Shown piece by piece: positions 1 through 14,522 of a stretch of 64,000 bases of DNA. Source of the stretch: Tetraselmis striata (Eukaryota; Chlorophyta; Chlorodendrophyceae; Chlorodendrales; Chlorodendraceae); assembly GCA_006384855.1 (NCBI GenBank), contig VCJN01001372.1:124001-188000 (forward strand), read 5' to 3'. Under the pieces are notes generated by a model that ran no database searches, had not been told where the DNA came from, and saw only the letters and a program-made list of their open reading frames with translations. Position numbers and translations under genes: made by a program. Position 1 is the stretch's first letter. The number at the start of each line of letters is the position of its first letter.

Positions 1-2689
1 TGACACCACGAGACGTCAGACACGCCAAGTGGTAGAGCTGCCCCCTCGCGGGTAGCTGCAGGTTGTCGTGGTCCTTGTGAAGACGACGTTGCAATAGGCG
101 GAAGCGTCGGAGACGCGTCGGGACGAGCCGCCCACATAAACGCCTCCCCCTGCGACCACACCAAACGTTGTTGAGGCATGATTAGGGTGAGGGCAACGAG
201 CCCTCTCAAAACACCGGCGCATGAACGGCGCCACCCCCGTAACGTACCAATTGCGCGAGTACTTCCGGAAAACCACAGCGTGTAATAACGACCGTTGATG
301 AAACGACGCCCTGCTGCGAGGACACGCGGATGACCGGGTTGAAGTATATTGCGGGACAACAAATGACCGCCCCGACGACACGGACGTCCCCCTCCGTCCG
401 GCGCGCCGATTTGTTGTGGCAGGCGTAGTTGTCGTCGTTGACCGCTGTGAGGAGCAGCGGCCATATGGTGCCAAGCGCGTCCACCTCATCTAACCCTCAA
501 GAGTTGACTACTGCGAGAGGGTGATCCAGCACTGCGGGAGCCCCGACAACCTGTACTGCGGCTCGACTTCGGGTGTTGAGGTTTAACCCCCCCCCCCCCC
601 CCCCCCCCCCAGCCCCCCCCCCCAACGGGACCCCCCAGCTCCAATTCCTTGCCGTGTGCATCGCTACCCGAAACGTCCCAGCTGCAAAGCCATGGCAAAA
701 ACGGAAAACGACATCGGGCGCACGAGTAGTGATTGAAATCCACATTACCGAGGGGTTGTCTATCGCTGCGGCGTGATGTTGTAACGCCTGTGCACGGCAC
801 GACGACTCACTACCGGGTGGATGAACCTCGGTACGGACTTGTTCAACCTTACTTTGTGACTCTCACGCGCACAAGTACGCGAAGCCGCTGCCGAAGGCAG
901 CGAGCTGGAAGATGGCCGAGGAGCTGCTGGTGCCTATCCTAAGAAGCTCCTCGGCCGGGAGCGCAGGGCTCGCGGGCGATGGGGCAGCCCGTACTGAAAC
1001 CGATGGAACCGCTTATTTAACCGGTTGAAACCACCAACAAAACCTCTCGGGTCGCATTAGGACAGGTTGATTTGTTACGAAACCCCGCCATATAAATACG
1101 TTTTGAACATATCATGCTGCTGCGCGCCCACGCGTACTACTGTCGACGTACCATCAGATGGCTAATGCACAAGTATTTTGCAGGGCGTGACCAGCACGGC
1201 GGATACAAGACGCATACTAAACGGCAGGAATGAAAATATATAGCGCAACACAAGTGAGGGTACAACATACTCATACCCGGCGGGTGCTCGCGCCGCGTCC
1301 CCGCGTACTGGTACGGTACTCCTGCCGCGCGCCCGTGACAAAACCGGGCGGTGACCACCCGAACGCCAGCAGCGCCAACCGCAGCACTAATTTTTACATG
1401 TACCACTCCGTCGCTGCCACCCATGAGGCCGTGACAGGCTAGAATCTCTCTGATGCGTACCAGCACGCCGGTAGCATCACGAGAAAACACCATTGGCTCC
1501 TAAGCTCGTAGCGCCGCTTCCAGCGCTGGCTGTCAGGCTGTCGGCCTCGTGAGTCCGCGCAATATTCAGGCCACATGCCGGGATGCCGCATGCCGCGCAG
1601 GCCGATACTAAAATAATAGAGCGGTTGCCGATGTAGTTATAAAGTACTAATACGACGTAGAATCATCGTTGCATCCATCATCAGCCGCTCCTCCTATCGT
1701 CTATCCGCGCGCGGCCCGCGGCTGCCCTCAGTCCCTGCCGCCCCAACCGCGGAGAGACGTCCTCGCGCTGCCCCAGGCGACCCATTCCTCCGGAGCCGAG
1801 TCTTCTGCACGCTCGGGGAAGATCACTACAGGTGAGCAGCAGCCCAACGGTGGTGTGTGCAAGTGCGCGCTCCGCCGCACCCGCCACATGTACGACAGGG
1901 TACGGTACTTCGTACAGCACCGCACGCCCAGCATGTTTATCACCGCATCAGCTGGACTGCGGCCTGGGCAGAGGTGGCGCAGCTAGGCCGCGCGCCGCAC
2001 TGCATGACGCCTCACTGCGTAGAAGTGATTGCGCTTGCTTCCAGTGCCAGGACGCCTTCTTCCACGCAGGGCATGGAGCTACATGAGCCCCCACCACCAG
2101 ACAAGGGAAGGGGCGGGGATGACGGAGAATGAACCGCAGCTGTCACAATTTTAATGTTATATATAGGCCACAGTATTTAGTTCCTAGCGCTACGTCCCTC
2201 GTCCGGGTTGGATGGCGGGTTACGCCCGCTTGGTAGCGCAGGGGCACAAAGCACGCCCGTGGGCGAGGTACAGGTACAGTGGGGGTCTTTGGGGCTGGGG
2301 TGGATTGCAGGGATCCCCAGCATGAGCGGAAGAGGCGCCGGCCAGTGGGTGGGACGCGCGAGCCCCACCTCCCCACCCTTCAATAAAGAGGATGCCATGA
2401 AGCTCCATTAACGGCGGGCGATATCAAAATCCATCCGCGGAATGGCTCTCCGCCGGCACGCGCCCACCTCGGTGTCCGTCCCAGTGCTTTCTGCAGTCAG
2501 AGCGGACGGCTGGTTGCGAGCTGCGGCGCGGTACCCTGCCGGCTCAGGGCGGCACTGGCGGGAAGGGTGCTGCGCCATTGCCATTTCTGCACCGCAACCT
2601 GACTCGATGCATGCGCTGCCTGTCAACAGGTGGGGCTGGCAGAGGGGGGGGGAGTGGGTGAGGGGCAGGGTGCGCAGGAGCGAGCCGCC
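1..2689. other. Intergenic DNA left of the FAM228-like gene
   Basis: No convincing gene. Open frames on both strands are low-complexity (Arg/Thr/Ser-rich) and overlap each other. Two poly-C tracts follow a TTTAA at 587-610 and 613-623. GTAC-rich and direct-repeat scraps are scattered through 1.2-2.4 kb. The last ~300 bases probably hold the promoter and 5' UTR of the next gene, but I see no clear TATA box. Confidence 0.5.
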
Positions 2690-5532
2690 ATGGCGGGCCG
2701 CCCCGCGTCTGGGCAGGGCATCCGCGTGTACGCGGCCGATGTGCTGGATGACCTGCTGATGGCTGCGGAGCCCTCCTCGTCCTCGCTGGCAGCGGAGCTG
2801 GAGGGGCGGAGCCACCGTTGCCGCCGCCGAGCCCGCCGCCGCCGTCGGAGCCCCTGGCTTCACGCGTCTCGGCGCGTGACAGCACGGGGCCGTCCTTCTG
2901 GGAGCGCAACAACCTGACGCCCCACACCGGCGAGCGCGGCACGCTGGCGAGCGGCCGGGTGCTGCCGGAGCGCGCGGTGGCGCAGCTGCGCGTGAAGGAG
3001 GCGGAGCTGGCAGCGAAGAATGAGGAGTACGAGCGCAACCAGCGCGCGACGGCGGAGCGCAGCCGCAAGCGCCGCGAGGCGCGCTTTGAGCGCATGTACA
3101 CCAGCATGCTGGAGGGCATGGGCAGCGCGGGCGTGCTGGAGGAGATCGACCAGCACCTCGTCAAGGCGGAGGAGGCCAAGGCCCGCAAGCGCAACGAGCT
3201 GCACGCCGAGTGGAACGAGAAGGTGTTCGACACCCTGCAGAGCAGGCTGCAGACTGCGGTGGAGCGCCGCAGCAGCGCGGACATCAAGACGCGCCTGCGT
3301 GGCCAGCTGGACGAGTACCTCAAGGTGCGCGAGAGCACTGCCTGCTCGCTCTATGACCGCTCCCTCCACCGTTGTCCGCATGGGTGCCATGGGCGTGCCT
3401 GGCCTGACCGACCTTGCTTGGTGCCCCCGCTGACAGGTGACCAACGAGAAGGTCGGGGTGTACCGCGACATCATCATCGAGGGCGACTACAACCCGCTCG
3501 AGTCGCGCGGCGCGGCCATCCGCGTGCCCACCAAGGACCTGGAGGACCCGCTCAAGCGCGACATGCTGCGCGTGCACAAGGAGAACATGGAGCTGGGGCT
3601 GGTGGACATGCTGAAGGGCACCACGCTGGGCAAGGACACCTTCTCCTGTGAGTGGTGGGACAAAACGCACGCGACGCCCTACGGCTATGACGTCAACCAG
3701 GACGGCACGCTGAAGGAGTTCAACGAGGACCCGCTCGCCGCCAAGAACAAGACCTCCAGGCACGGCCACCCTGCCCCTCAACCCCTCAACCCCTAACTGC
3801 TGGCCGATCTGCGCCAGCTGCTCAACTGGCGGCTGCGCTTTTAATCGAAGGGGGGAAGGGTTTAAGGTTTGAAGACTGGAACCCTATATCCCTTGCCGGC
3901 ATTTTCTTCCCCGCCCCCGGGACAGGACTGGCAACAGTGAAACCCTTTGCCACCAGATACTGGTATGGGACCAGAAAATGTACTAGTACCTGGTACCGGT
4001 ACGGCTCCGCCGGAAGCTGAGCGGGCAATTCCCGTAATGGTGTCCGCCCATTTGGCTGTCCGTGCTTGCTTGCATCAGGGTGGGCTTCGATCACTACAAC
4101 ATGGCCACTGGGCGGGAGGTGCCGGATGCGGAGTGGGGTCCCAGCGGCACCAAGTTCGCGCCCGGTCCGGACGTGCGGCGCAACCGGCGCGGCCTCTTCG
4201 AGACGCTGCACCAGACGAGCAACCCGTACCACGACGGGCGCACGCTGGACGACATCTGGCTGGAGCACCGGGGCAAGAACATGCCGCCGGGCCCGGAGCA
4301 GCGCCGCGGGCGGGCCAACCTGTTCGAGACGTTTCAGATGCGGAGCGACCCGTACGCGGACGGCCGCACGCTGGGCGACCAGTGGCTGGAGGCCAAGGGC
4401 AAGCGGCAGGTGCCTGGGCCCGAGATGCGCCGAGGGCGGCAAAACCTGTTCGAGACTTTCCAGATGGGCTCCGACCCCTACAGCGATGGCCGCTCGCTGG
4501 GCGACCAGTGGCTGGAGGCAAAGGGCAAGGGGTGCGCGCCCCTAAGGCTCCCCCCCCCCCCCCCCCCCCGCCTTGAGGCCCTATTCCCACAACTACCCCC
4601 GCCCACCGCCAGAATACCAATTACTCATTAGTATAAGCTTGCTTGAAATATGTGTATAAGGGCGCCAACGTACCCATTATACGACCCCCTATCGGACTAT
4701 TATAATACCCAAAGTGGGCGGCTTGCGTGCAACCTATAAGAACATTCGCTATAGTTCCGGTATAGCTTCGTATGTATTGGACCTCTGACAGGCAGGGCAG
4801 GTCCGTATTCGCGGTGTTCTAATAACTGCGCCGGCACCAGTGAATAAATGAATGCCTAGCAAGTAGCGGCAAAAAGACCACGTTCCTCCCACCCTGCCAG
4901 GAGTCCATGCTGCGTACTTGCACTTATTGACACGGGAAAAATGCATGACGAGCGCGCCATCCCAGCACACCGTGCTCGGCAGCGATTTTCATGCTGACCA
5001 TCTGGTGTGCGCACCTCCCGTGCAGTTTCCCCGAGGATGCCTCCGCGCCGGTGAAGAACACGCCGCTCTTCCCGCAGACTCTGTCACACACGGTGAAGGA
5101 GATCCATGATGAGAAGCGCAAGCGCAGGTGACCCCCCCCCCCCCCCCCCCCCCCGGCTTTCTTTCGTGTCTTGCCTCCTTTGTGTCTTCCCCGGCAGCAT
5201 GGCATGATTTAATAGGCAACGCTGTGCTGATGCGCGCCTGTGTGGTGGCAGGGTGATCCCTCCCCCGCCTGGCGAGCTCGGTACCCTCCTGTACCACACT
5301 GCGAAGTGGTAACCCCCCCCCCCACCCCCCCCCCCACACACACGGGCGCGTGCACCCTACGTCCTGTTTGCCCTATGCACTGTCCCACTGTCCACCCAGC
5401 CACAGGCACCTGTGAGCACTACTAACCATCGCCCCCCCGCGCACCCCACTTTTGTCCCCGTCCTCCTTCAGTGAGCGGGACTGGCCCATCAAGGACGCCA
5501 ACACCCGGTCCCAGGTCTACCTAGGCGAGTAA
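2690..5532 (+). CDS. FAM228-like coiled-coil protein, probably ciliary
   Basis: Five exons: 2690-3324, 3437-3759, 4079-4531, 5026-5127 and 5472-5532; about 524 aa. The ATG sits in GCCGCCATGG, a strong start context. Residues ~60-220 are charged coiled coil. The core has the FAM228 layout: a helical stretch ending in LRGQLDEYLKV, then GDYNPLES, IRVPTKDLEDPLKR and a GTLKEFNEDPLAAK segment. The C-terminal part, not known to me from animal FAM228, has about three ~30-residue repeats with the core NLFETFQ..SDPY.DGR and GDQWLEAKGK. No signal peptide or membrane segment is seen. Intron 2 starts with GC (CAG|GCACGG), supported by the phase-2 join to 4079. Introns 3 and 4 carry poly-C (4550-4569; 5132-5154, 4 nt after the donor). 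Near 2803-2809 the reading frame changes by one base in a G-rich run; one more G would keep it open. FAM228 proteins occur in ciliated eukaryotes; an axonemal role is inference. Confidence 0.75.
4728..4830 (+). repeat. Dispersed ~100-bp repeat R1, copy in intron 3 of the FAM228-like gene
   Basis: Begins around GCTTGCGTGCAACCTATAAG and contains GACAGGCAGGGCAGG. Related copies lie at 29310-29430 and 54617-54735 (plus) and 54813-54900 (minus). All four are in introns. No coding potential; MITE- or SINE-like, family unknown. Confidence 0.6.
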
Positions 5533-7493
5533 CTACCCTCAAGCGCAGCAAACAGCGGCTGTGCTCCCTGCATGGCGCACCTAAATTTAATGAAACGCAA
5601 TCTGGACCCTTGGCTCCCCCCCCCCAATCTCCCTGGTTACCGAGCTGCATGCTCAGGACAGCTTGTTGAATTGGGTGGGGCTGAGACGGAATCTGTGTCC
5701 AGTGTATAGGCAGCGGCAAGCGACAGGGGTAGCGGGGGTAGCTGGCTCCCTGGATGACCGCCCTTGATACATCAATGAACTGCACACCCTCTGAGCCATT
5801 TGGCGGTGGGACCGGGCATCAGCGGTGGATACATCGTCGAGGCAGCGGGATTGCACTGCAACGGACGGTGATTACGTAATCATCCCCGGTGCGTTATTAT
5901 GTGATCACCTTTGATACGTCGTTGGCGGTGGCAGTGTAAGCAAACGAGATTTGAGCGAGCGCTTTCGAAGGATGAATTCTTCATGGTAGGTATTCGCACT
6001 TCCAAGGCAAAGGATGTCACAGTTACCCGCCGCGATTTGCCGTCTATAGTTCGCTTGAGTTAGACATCACTGTCCCCGAAGCCTTGCCATGCCAATGATG
6101 GTCCATGTGCAGCTGGTGAACCGCTACGGTGGGTGATTATGTGCTGCACGGGCGCCCGGAATGCGCTGACTACTGCCTGCACTGGTGAGGTCCACGGAGT
6201 ACTGAGGAGCAGGCAGGCATACGTGAGATGCCTGGCAAAAGCATTGGCGATCCCAGTGACCATATTCGCTAATACCAACGCTTCTCCAACAGCTGCCGCC
6301 TCTCTTGCCACATTAAACACTCCCCCCCCCCCCCCCCCCCCCTGCAACACACACACACACCCCCCTCTTCGGGCGCCGGGCATGAAGAACACCTTTCACT
6401 AGGGACTGCTATACACCATCTATCGCATTATTGCCGTAGGGCAGGGACGGCGTGAGGGCTGCCCATGTGCACATGCGGCGAACCGGCCAAGTGGAAAGGG
6501 GAGGGGGGGCGGGTCCATTGCAATCATCACATATCTGGCGGATGCCTGCTGGGCTACCGCCGCAGCATTATTAGGCGCCGCCTGCAGGCGGGGGCGCGGG
6601 GGTCAACTCGGGGAGGGGTTGGATGAGGAGGAGTGAGAGGGGAGTTCAGGACACCGAGGTCATCGGTGTCCCGATGCTAGGTTCGAGGCACTGCATGCCT
6701 GGTTGATCCGCGTGGATCGTCTAGGAATGCGCCGTGTGATTCCTGATGGCCCACCACGTGCCGGCGCCGGCTCGCAGTCTCAAGAGCCGAACAGAGCGTT
6801 GGGATGGGCGGGGGGGGGGCAACTCGTCATTCTGACGGTCGGACGTTGGGATGCGAGCGATCCACGAAGTTGTGCCACTGCCCGAGCAGAGGGTTGGACT
6901 TGGCTTTCTTGAGCTCCACGCCCCCCTGCGCCAACGAGGGCGAAGCCGAGGGCCAGGGCGCTTAAAAGGGGCGCGATTGTGGGTGCGGGCTGGGAGGAGG
7001 GGGAGCTGCCGCGAAGGGGAGAGGGGGGGGGGGGGAGCATGCCTGAAGGGCGCCGCTCTTGCTGCTGCTGCTTTGTTGGCTGCTTCCCCCTAGTTTGTGC
7101 ACACCCAGTGCGCACTATGTCAGCCGCCGCAGGGGCCCAGGACGGCCATCCATCCCCATGGCCCCGGCATGTTGGCCCACATCCCCCTCCCTCCTTGGGA
7201 CTGCCTCTATGCACCCTGTGCACCAATGCGCCTGTCATTCCTATTGAATGTCTGTTGTTCTCCTTGAATGGTTCCATAACCCCCCCCCCCCCCCCCCCCC
7301 CCCCCAAAGGGGACCGCTGCCTGGTGCATGCAAGTGGGAAAATGCTCTGGACTCGGGACACTTCGCAAGAAAGCAGATCGGGAGCTCTTTATTCACAGGC
7401 CAGCGCGCAGCATAGCCCGCTTCCAAGGCAGTCGAAACCTGACGATCTAGGTAGGCAGGGGCTGGGACATGTACCCGAGTGTTGGAATGGGGG

Positions 7494-7524
<31 letters not shown>

Positions 7525-8320
7525 AGGCTCACCGTCGCGGGTCATGACGTGCGCGGGCACCGCCGCCACGGGCGCGCCGCCGAGCAGGAGCGGGTCTGCC
7601 AGGTGGTGCGGCGACCGGTGGCGCTGGAAGACCCCTCCGCAGCTGAGCACGGACGAGACCCACGGCAAACAGGCTCCCCAGGCGCGGGCAGCCCAGCCCG
7701 CCGCGGCAGTCGCCGTCCACGCTCATGACGTCGTCCCACTCGTCTGCGGCCTGCGCCCCTCGGGGGGACAGGCCCGCCTCGCCCATGCTGCGCGCCCTGC
7801 TCGCCCCGCGGAACGCCTGCACGCTATAGCGCACACCTTGATGCCTGCTGCTGCAACTGCGCGCTGCGTCCGGCTGGGGCGCGACGCTGGCGTTCCAGGC
7901 CCCCCCGCCCCCCTAGACTCTCGCGGACCAAGCCAGCGCAGCACACGGGCGCCGTAGCCGGTCCGAAGGTGGCGCGAATTGGAGGCTCGAACACCGGCGC
8001 TGAACGAGAGTCTAGCGTGCCCGCAAAGCTAGACTGTGCATAAGTCCCACAATTCCCATAGGCGGCTAGCAGGAGCAAATTGTCGCTGAAGCAGCGCCGT
8101 CAGGATGTGCACGGGGGCAGCTGCATCGCTGGGAGCTGTATGGCAGTGGGCGACGCGCGGACGGGGTCGTGGCGGTCGTGTCCCTGACTGTGTGTGACAT
8201 GTACGTGGCTGTAAGGATTATTTCGTCAGGTCGCAATGATAAATAATGTGCTAGGATCATTTATACTCGGATAAATGTTGTACGTACTACGCGCCGCTTC
8301 GCTCGCTCATGACTGCTCGC
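5533..8320. other. Gene-poor stretch with poly-C/G tracts
   Basis: Downstream of the FAM228-like stop. A TGTAA at 5935-5939 could be its polyadenylation signal but is ~400 nt away. Poly-C runs lie at ~6321-6341 and ~7281-7305, poly-G at 7496-7524. A short CA run lies near 6348-6360. Apart from the weak minus-strand exons at 7389-7830, no gene is supported. Confidence 0.45.
7389..7830 (-). CDS. Possible last exons of an unidentified minus-strand gene
   Basis: On the minus strand an open stretch with non-repetitive protein-like sequence (for example FQRHRSPHHLADPLLLGG, then PAHVMTRDG) ends at 7533 in a good donor, GGTGAGCC, followed at once by poly-C. This is the same donor-plus-poly-C arrangement seen in the confident genes here. 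An acceptor at 7439 (CAG|GTTTCG) restores the phase and gives a short terminal exon, 7438-7389, ending in TAA inside GAATAAAG. Upstream, the reading frame changes near 7660, so the 5' side may hold another intron or a base error. No family is recognised and no start can be assigned. Confidence 0.22.
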
Positions 8321-8338
8321 TATATATTTTATATATAC
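8321..8338 (+). promoter_or_regulatory. TATA-like element upstream of the cysteine protease
   Basis: TATATATTTTATATATAC lies ~180 nt before the ATG at 8514 in otherwise GC-rich DNA. Position and sequence fit a TATA box with a ~150-nt leader, but the start of transcription is not known. Confidence 0.35.
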
Positions 8339-8513
8339 TACTCGTACGGGCCTCCGACGACGATCGCGTCCATCAGCGGTCGACAGCCTCGTCATCTCAC
8401 ACCCAGCCGACAGCCGGTGCAAGCCAGGGTTGCGACTGACACCTTACCGCCACTGATATCGATAGCGCTAATCGCTACTTCCCGGCAGATATCTGCCTGC
8501 TGAAGCATTTGAC

Positions 8514-10622
<2,109 letters not shown>

Positions 10623-10686
10623 ACGGGCTGCACAATGGGAGGCCACTGTCTCTGTATGATGAGTATGATAAGTATGATGATACATA

Positions 10687-10698
10687 TGTAATTTGTAA
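10687..10698 (+). promoter_or_regulatory. Paired TGTAA polyadenylation signals after the protease
   Basis: TGTAA occurs at 10687-10691 and again at 10694-10698, 65-76 nt after the stop. TGTAA is the usual green-algal (Chlamydomonas-type) polyadenylation signal. Confidence 0.5.
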
Positions 10699-13600
10699 GC
10701 GGCATATACCACCTCAATGCTGCGACCGGCAAGCGTTCAAGCCTTTGTAGACCGTTGCTTTATGTGATTTTTCAAGGAGCATTATCGCTTTTGCACGCCG
10801 GTTGCATATTGAAAAAGTGCTGGTGTTTGTAAGCAAGTCTCGAAGCAGACGACTCCCAAGAGCACTTGAGACAGTCTCCACCTTGGAGACACACAGACAA
10901 GGTGGTATGCAGTGGTGGTGCAAAGACTATAGGCTTCAGTGTTTTGAGAGTTATTGCCACAACGCTTGCCCCACGGCAGCATTGTACTCGTAGCCTCAGG
11001 GAATGATCTTACTAGAACTCGTACCAACCCGTGGTATATCGTCCTCGTATAAGTGTCACACTGCATTCCAGTGACATCGCTCCACCAGTGCAAAAACGTA
11101 ATAGGTGCCGGCCTTCAGCTGAAGCAGGAGTGTCCGTCGGCGCAGAGTTGACCATCCGGGAGTGAAGGATGTCTCCATTTTGGGGTGATAGCGTGTAGGT
11201 CTGGAACAGAAGCAGCTTCTTAGGCCTTGAGGTGAACACATTACCCGTGTAGCGATACAAAATTCATTGATGGACCTGCACCAATGCGTGCAATCGAGTC
11301 GTCAGGCCCAATTTGCGCATTATTTACGATGTGAGTCAAGCACCGCACCGTCCATGTCATTTGGCCTCGCGCGGGTAGCAAAAATAATGAGCTCCTTTGA
11401 AGCACCCGATCGCGAAGGGAATTCCGTGATATCCCTTACCCACGCTTCGGGTTCACGGTACATCATCGTTTTTAACCCCCCCCCCCCCCCCCCCCTCCCG
11501 AAGCGAAGTGAGACAATTGCATTAATTTGTGAAACATATTTCCTGGAATACACCACGACTACAACACGGAACTCGTCAACTTGACGATGGATGATGCAGA
11601 ACATTCTAATATTTTTGTGATCCGAAAACCCAAACAAATGTTACAGGATATTCGTGGGGTATTCGGATAGATCCCATAATAATGTTTTTCCCTCCCTTTG
11701 CTTGCGTGGCGGGCGGATGCGCGCGCGGGGGGTTCAAACAACACTATTATATTAAAAAAGTATTATATCACACTTCGTACACGTACTTCTCCGCCACTCT
11801 TTACGGTGTTAAGAGAGTAGTACTTTCTACACGTGTTGGATCCCGTGGTGGTAAGGTCTATAAGCATAAGGAGAGATCTATAAGGAGTACCCGCCGCCAA
11901 CATGGCCCACCCATTCTATACGGAGCACCCACCACCGACTTAGCCGCCGGCATCGCACAGCCGCAACCTGCCGCCGACACCACCATCGCCCCATCAACCA
12001 TGGACCAGGACATGCAAAACGCCCCGGCGCCGGCCGCGCCGGCCATATCTCGGGCCAACATAACGTGCCAAGAGCCCGCGAGATAAAGCCTCTCCGCGGC
12101 TCCGCCCACTCCCCCGCCCGAACTTTCCGGGCACGATAGCTCCCCGGCCCGAGCCGCACTACGCCCGCCCTCAGGCTCGCCCGTCACAACTGACAGTGAT
12201 TGACGGGGGAGCCGAGATGGTACCCGGAGTCGCCCACCGGGGCGCTGATTCTGAACGATGCGGTGAAGGCCAACCACCCGCCCGACGTTGCAAGCCGCGC
12301 CGACACAAAGAGGCGGCTGGTAGCGGAAATTACTCGGCCGGCTCGGCCGGCGCAAGCGACGATGACAGTGAGGCTGCGACCGCCAAATCCCTCACCGCCC
12401 ACATGGAAACCGCCAGATCCGGAGACGCCACACCATAGGTGCCCTTGCCGGCGGACCGCATCAAGGGGCCCTCCGGCCAACCGGCTACAACACACCCATC
12501 TTGCGTCCACTCGATGGCCACATGCACTTCCGATGTTGCCGGTAGCACTGCTCCCCAACAACTCGCCGCAAGCGACTCCCCCTCCGAGCGCGCCCGGGCT
12601 CAATGCCCTCTACCCCGCAAGGCACCGTCGTGTCTGCGATGGACGCGCTACGCACTGCCGCTAAAAGCAAAGCACCCGCTCACCCGGCCCATCAACTACC
12701 GCACCGCATGCCCACCCAAGGGAGTGCATACCCCCCCCCCCCCCCACCCGCAAGCACTCATGGGCCGTCATCGCGCGGCGGCCTCCCCTCTACGGGGGCC
12801 GCCGCCGCACCGACTGCCTACGAAGTCCCAAAACTTACCTAGAGAAATCTCCCCGCACCACCCTCACGGGCATGGCAATGAACGCACTGCCCCAAGACAC
12901 GACCGTCCTAGTCCTCGACGACTACTCTATCAGATCCCATATCCGAGTGATAACCCAAGTATAGCCATCACCACCGAAAAAGAACGCCGCAATAACGCCG
13001 CCCAATAATGTCACAATCTTCCGGTCTATCCAAAAGGCATGGACGCACATTACGGCCACAGCCAATGACCTTCGTGCCTATAAATTCGTCTTCCGCTGCC
13101 TAGATTGAAAGGCACACGGGACGTCACGACGGGCATAGTAAACTCTCTCATCCCAAATAAGTGGACGTCGCCGAGGCCACTGGCATGCAAACAAACCGCA
13201 ACACGGCCTTCGCTAACAAACCATGCACGAATACCGGAGTGCCGGTGCTCCCCCTCATCGACGCACCGGTTACCACTCAAAAACTCCGTGCGCAGCGCAC
13301 AATATTTGTCTTTAGCCTCTCGCTCGAGGGCTGATCCGGCCCAATGCTACATGCCTGGCTGACCAACATCCTTCCTCCTATGCACGTCATAGAGGGGGCC
13401 GCCAAAACCAAGAGCAACACCCCGCCGTAGTAGCTTGGCCGCATGCCCGCCCTTCTAGCACTAGCAAGCTCTTTAACCGGGATGGGGCCTGCGCCCAACT
13501 CGCATTACTCGCATGGGCCAACGCCCAAACGGGCAGGACAGACCTTTCGTGGTCCGTGCCGGGTATATTTTTATGGCAGTGTTTTAGCGACTAGACGGTG

Positions 13601-14192
13601 ATCCGACATCGACTACCTGCTATCAACGCGGTATGGCGGCATGGGGGTCAACAGTACACGTAGCAGTACAACTCCATAGCTGTGTAGTAGCGCCATGACG
13701 CGGTCAAAAAGGCATCAATAATGGAAAACAAAAGAAGCTTTCCAAAAAAACCAAGTGTCTCCGCTGATTTATCTGCCGCGGGACCGTGCACTGATCTGCA
13801 TGTCATCCATCATCATACGGGTGCGGTACGACGTGGCAGCAGCGCTTGTGATGGTCTCGCATCGGGGCGAGGCGCCACCATCCCGGCCGTGGCGCCTTCC
13901 GCCGGCTCAGACCACGACCATGCCAGGCAGTCGTGCAACATCGACGGCTCCGACTCCAGCAGCTGCGCTAGCATGCGCATGGCGGCGTGAAGCAGGAGGC
14001 GAGCCGCAGCGGCGTCGTCAGGCCGGGAGACCGGCTCCGTGTATTACACAGTACTTCATTAGACTGGCTTACACGTACTTACGGCTGTGCTGCTCAACAC
14101 GGTGATGATGCCCCCGGAAACCATTCTCACAATAGTCGCTACATAACGCTGGACATCTATCAAACTTCGTTACTTCGGTAAACAATACTACA
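10699..14192. other. Unassigned region with degenerate ORFs
   Basis: A short minus-strand stretch at 11056-11241 (core LLLQLKAGTYYVFALVE) has a calpain-C2-like look and a possible acceptor upstream, but is too short to call. Poly-C at ~11478-11497 follows TTTTTAA. At 11.9-13.0 kb several overlapping Pro/Ala/Arg-rich frames are open; 13.0-13.6 kb reads like a worn coding sequence with stops. They may be transposon remains, but no domain is recognised. Confidence 0.4.
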
Positions 14193-14522
14193 ATGACGAA
14201 GATAGTACAGATACAGAAGTATGACGAGGGTGTCCGAAACGCCGCTGGCATGCTTCGCTTTGTTCCTTTCGCCGTTTCCGAGTTTGGCTCGCTGGCCCCG
14301 CACGCCGAGGCTGTCTTGGTGGAGCTCGCGAAAGCTAGCCACACACACACTGGCAAAAAACTCGCCCAGCTCTTGTCTGCGTGGCGCCGCCGTCTCTCCT
14401 TGCTCACCAACATGGCACATGCAGACAACGTTCTTGGCGGGGTCGCGGCCGCGCGCGCGGCACATGATGGTGGCACTGTGAGATTCAGATGTGACATACA
14501 GGTGACGAAGCACTACTACTAG
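14193..14522 (+). mobile_element. 3' end of a LINE-type ORF2 (fragment)
   Basis: The frame starting MTKIVQIQKYDEGVRNAAGM continues with FVPFAVSEFGSLAPHAEAVL, matching the C-terminal tail of reverse-transcriptase proteins of algal LINEs (F.PFA.E.G..G..A). It ends at 14522. Only the last ~110 codons are here; no RT or endonuclease core is seen upstream. A short related 3' tail, inverted, lies near 22370-22510. Fragmentary and presumably inactive. Confidence 0.5.

Noticed and set aside
16-60. CCAAGTGGTAGAGC resembling a tRNA D-arm / box A
   Set aside because: No box B at the right distance and no cloverleaf.
2544-3477. Long antisense frames opposite the first exon of the FAM228-like gene
   Set aside because: Shadows caused by high third-position GC; the sense strand has family motifs and consistent splicing.
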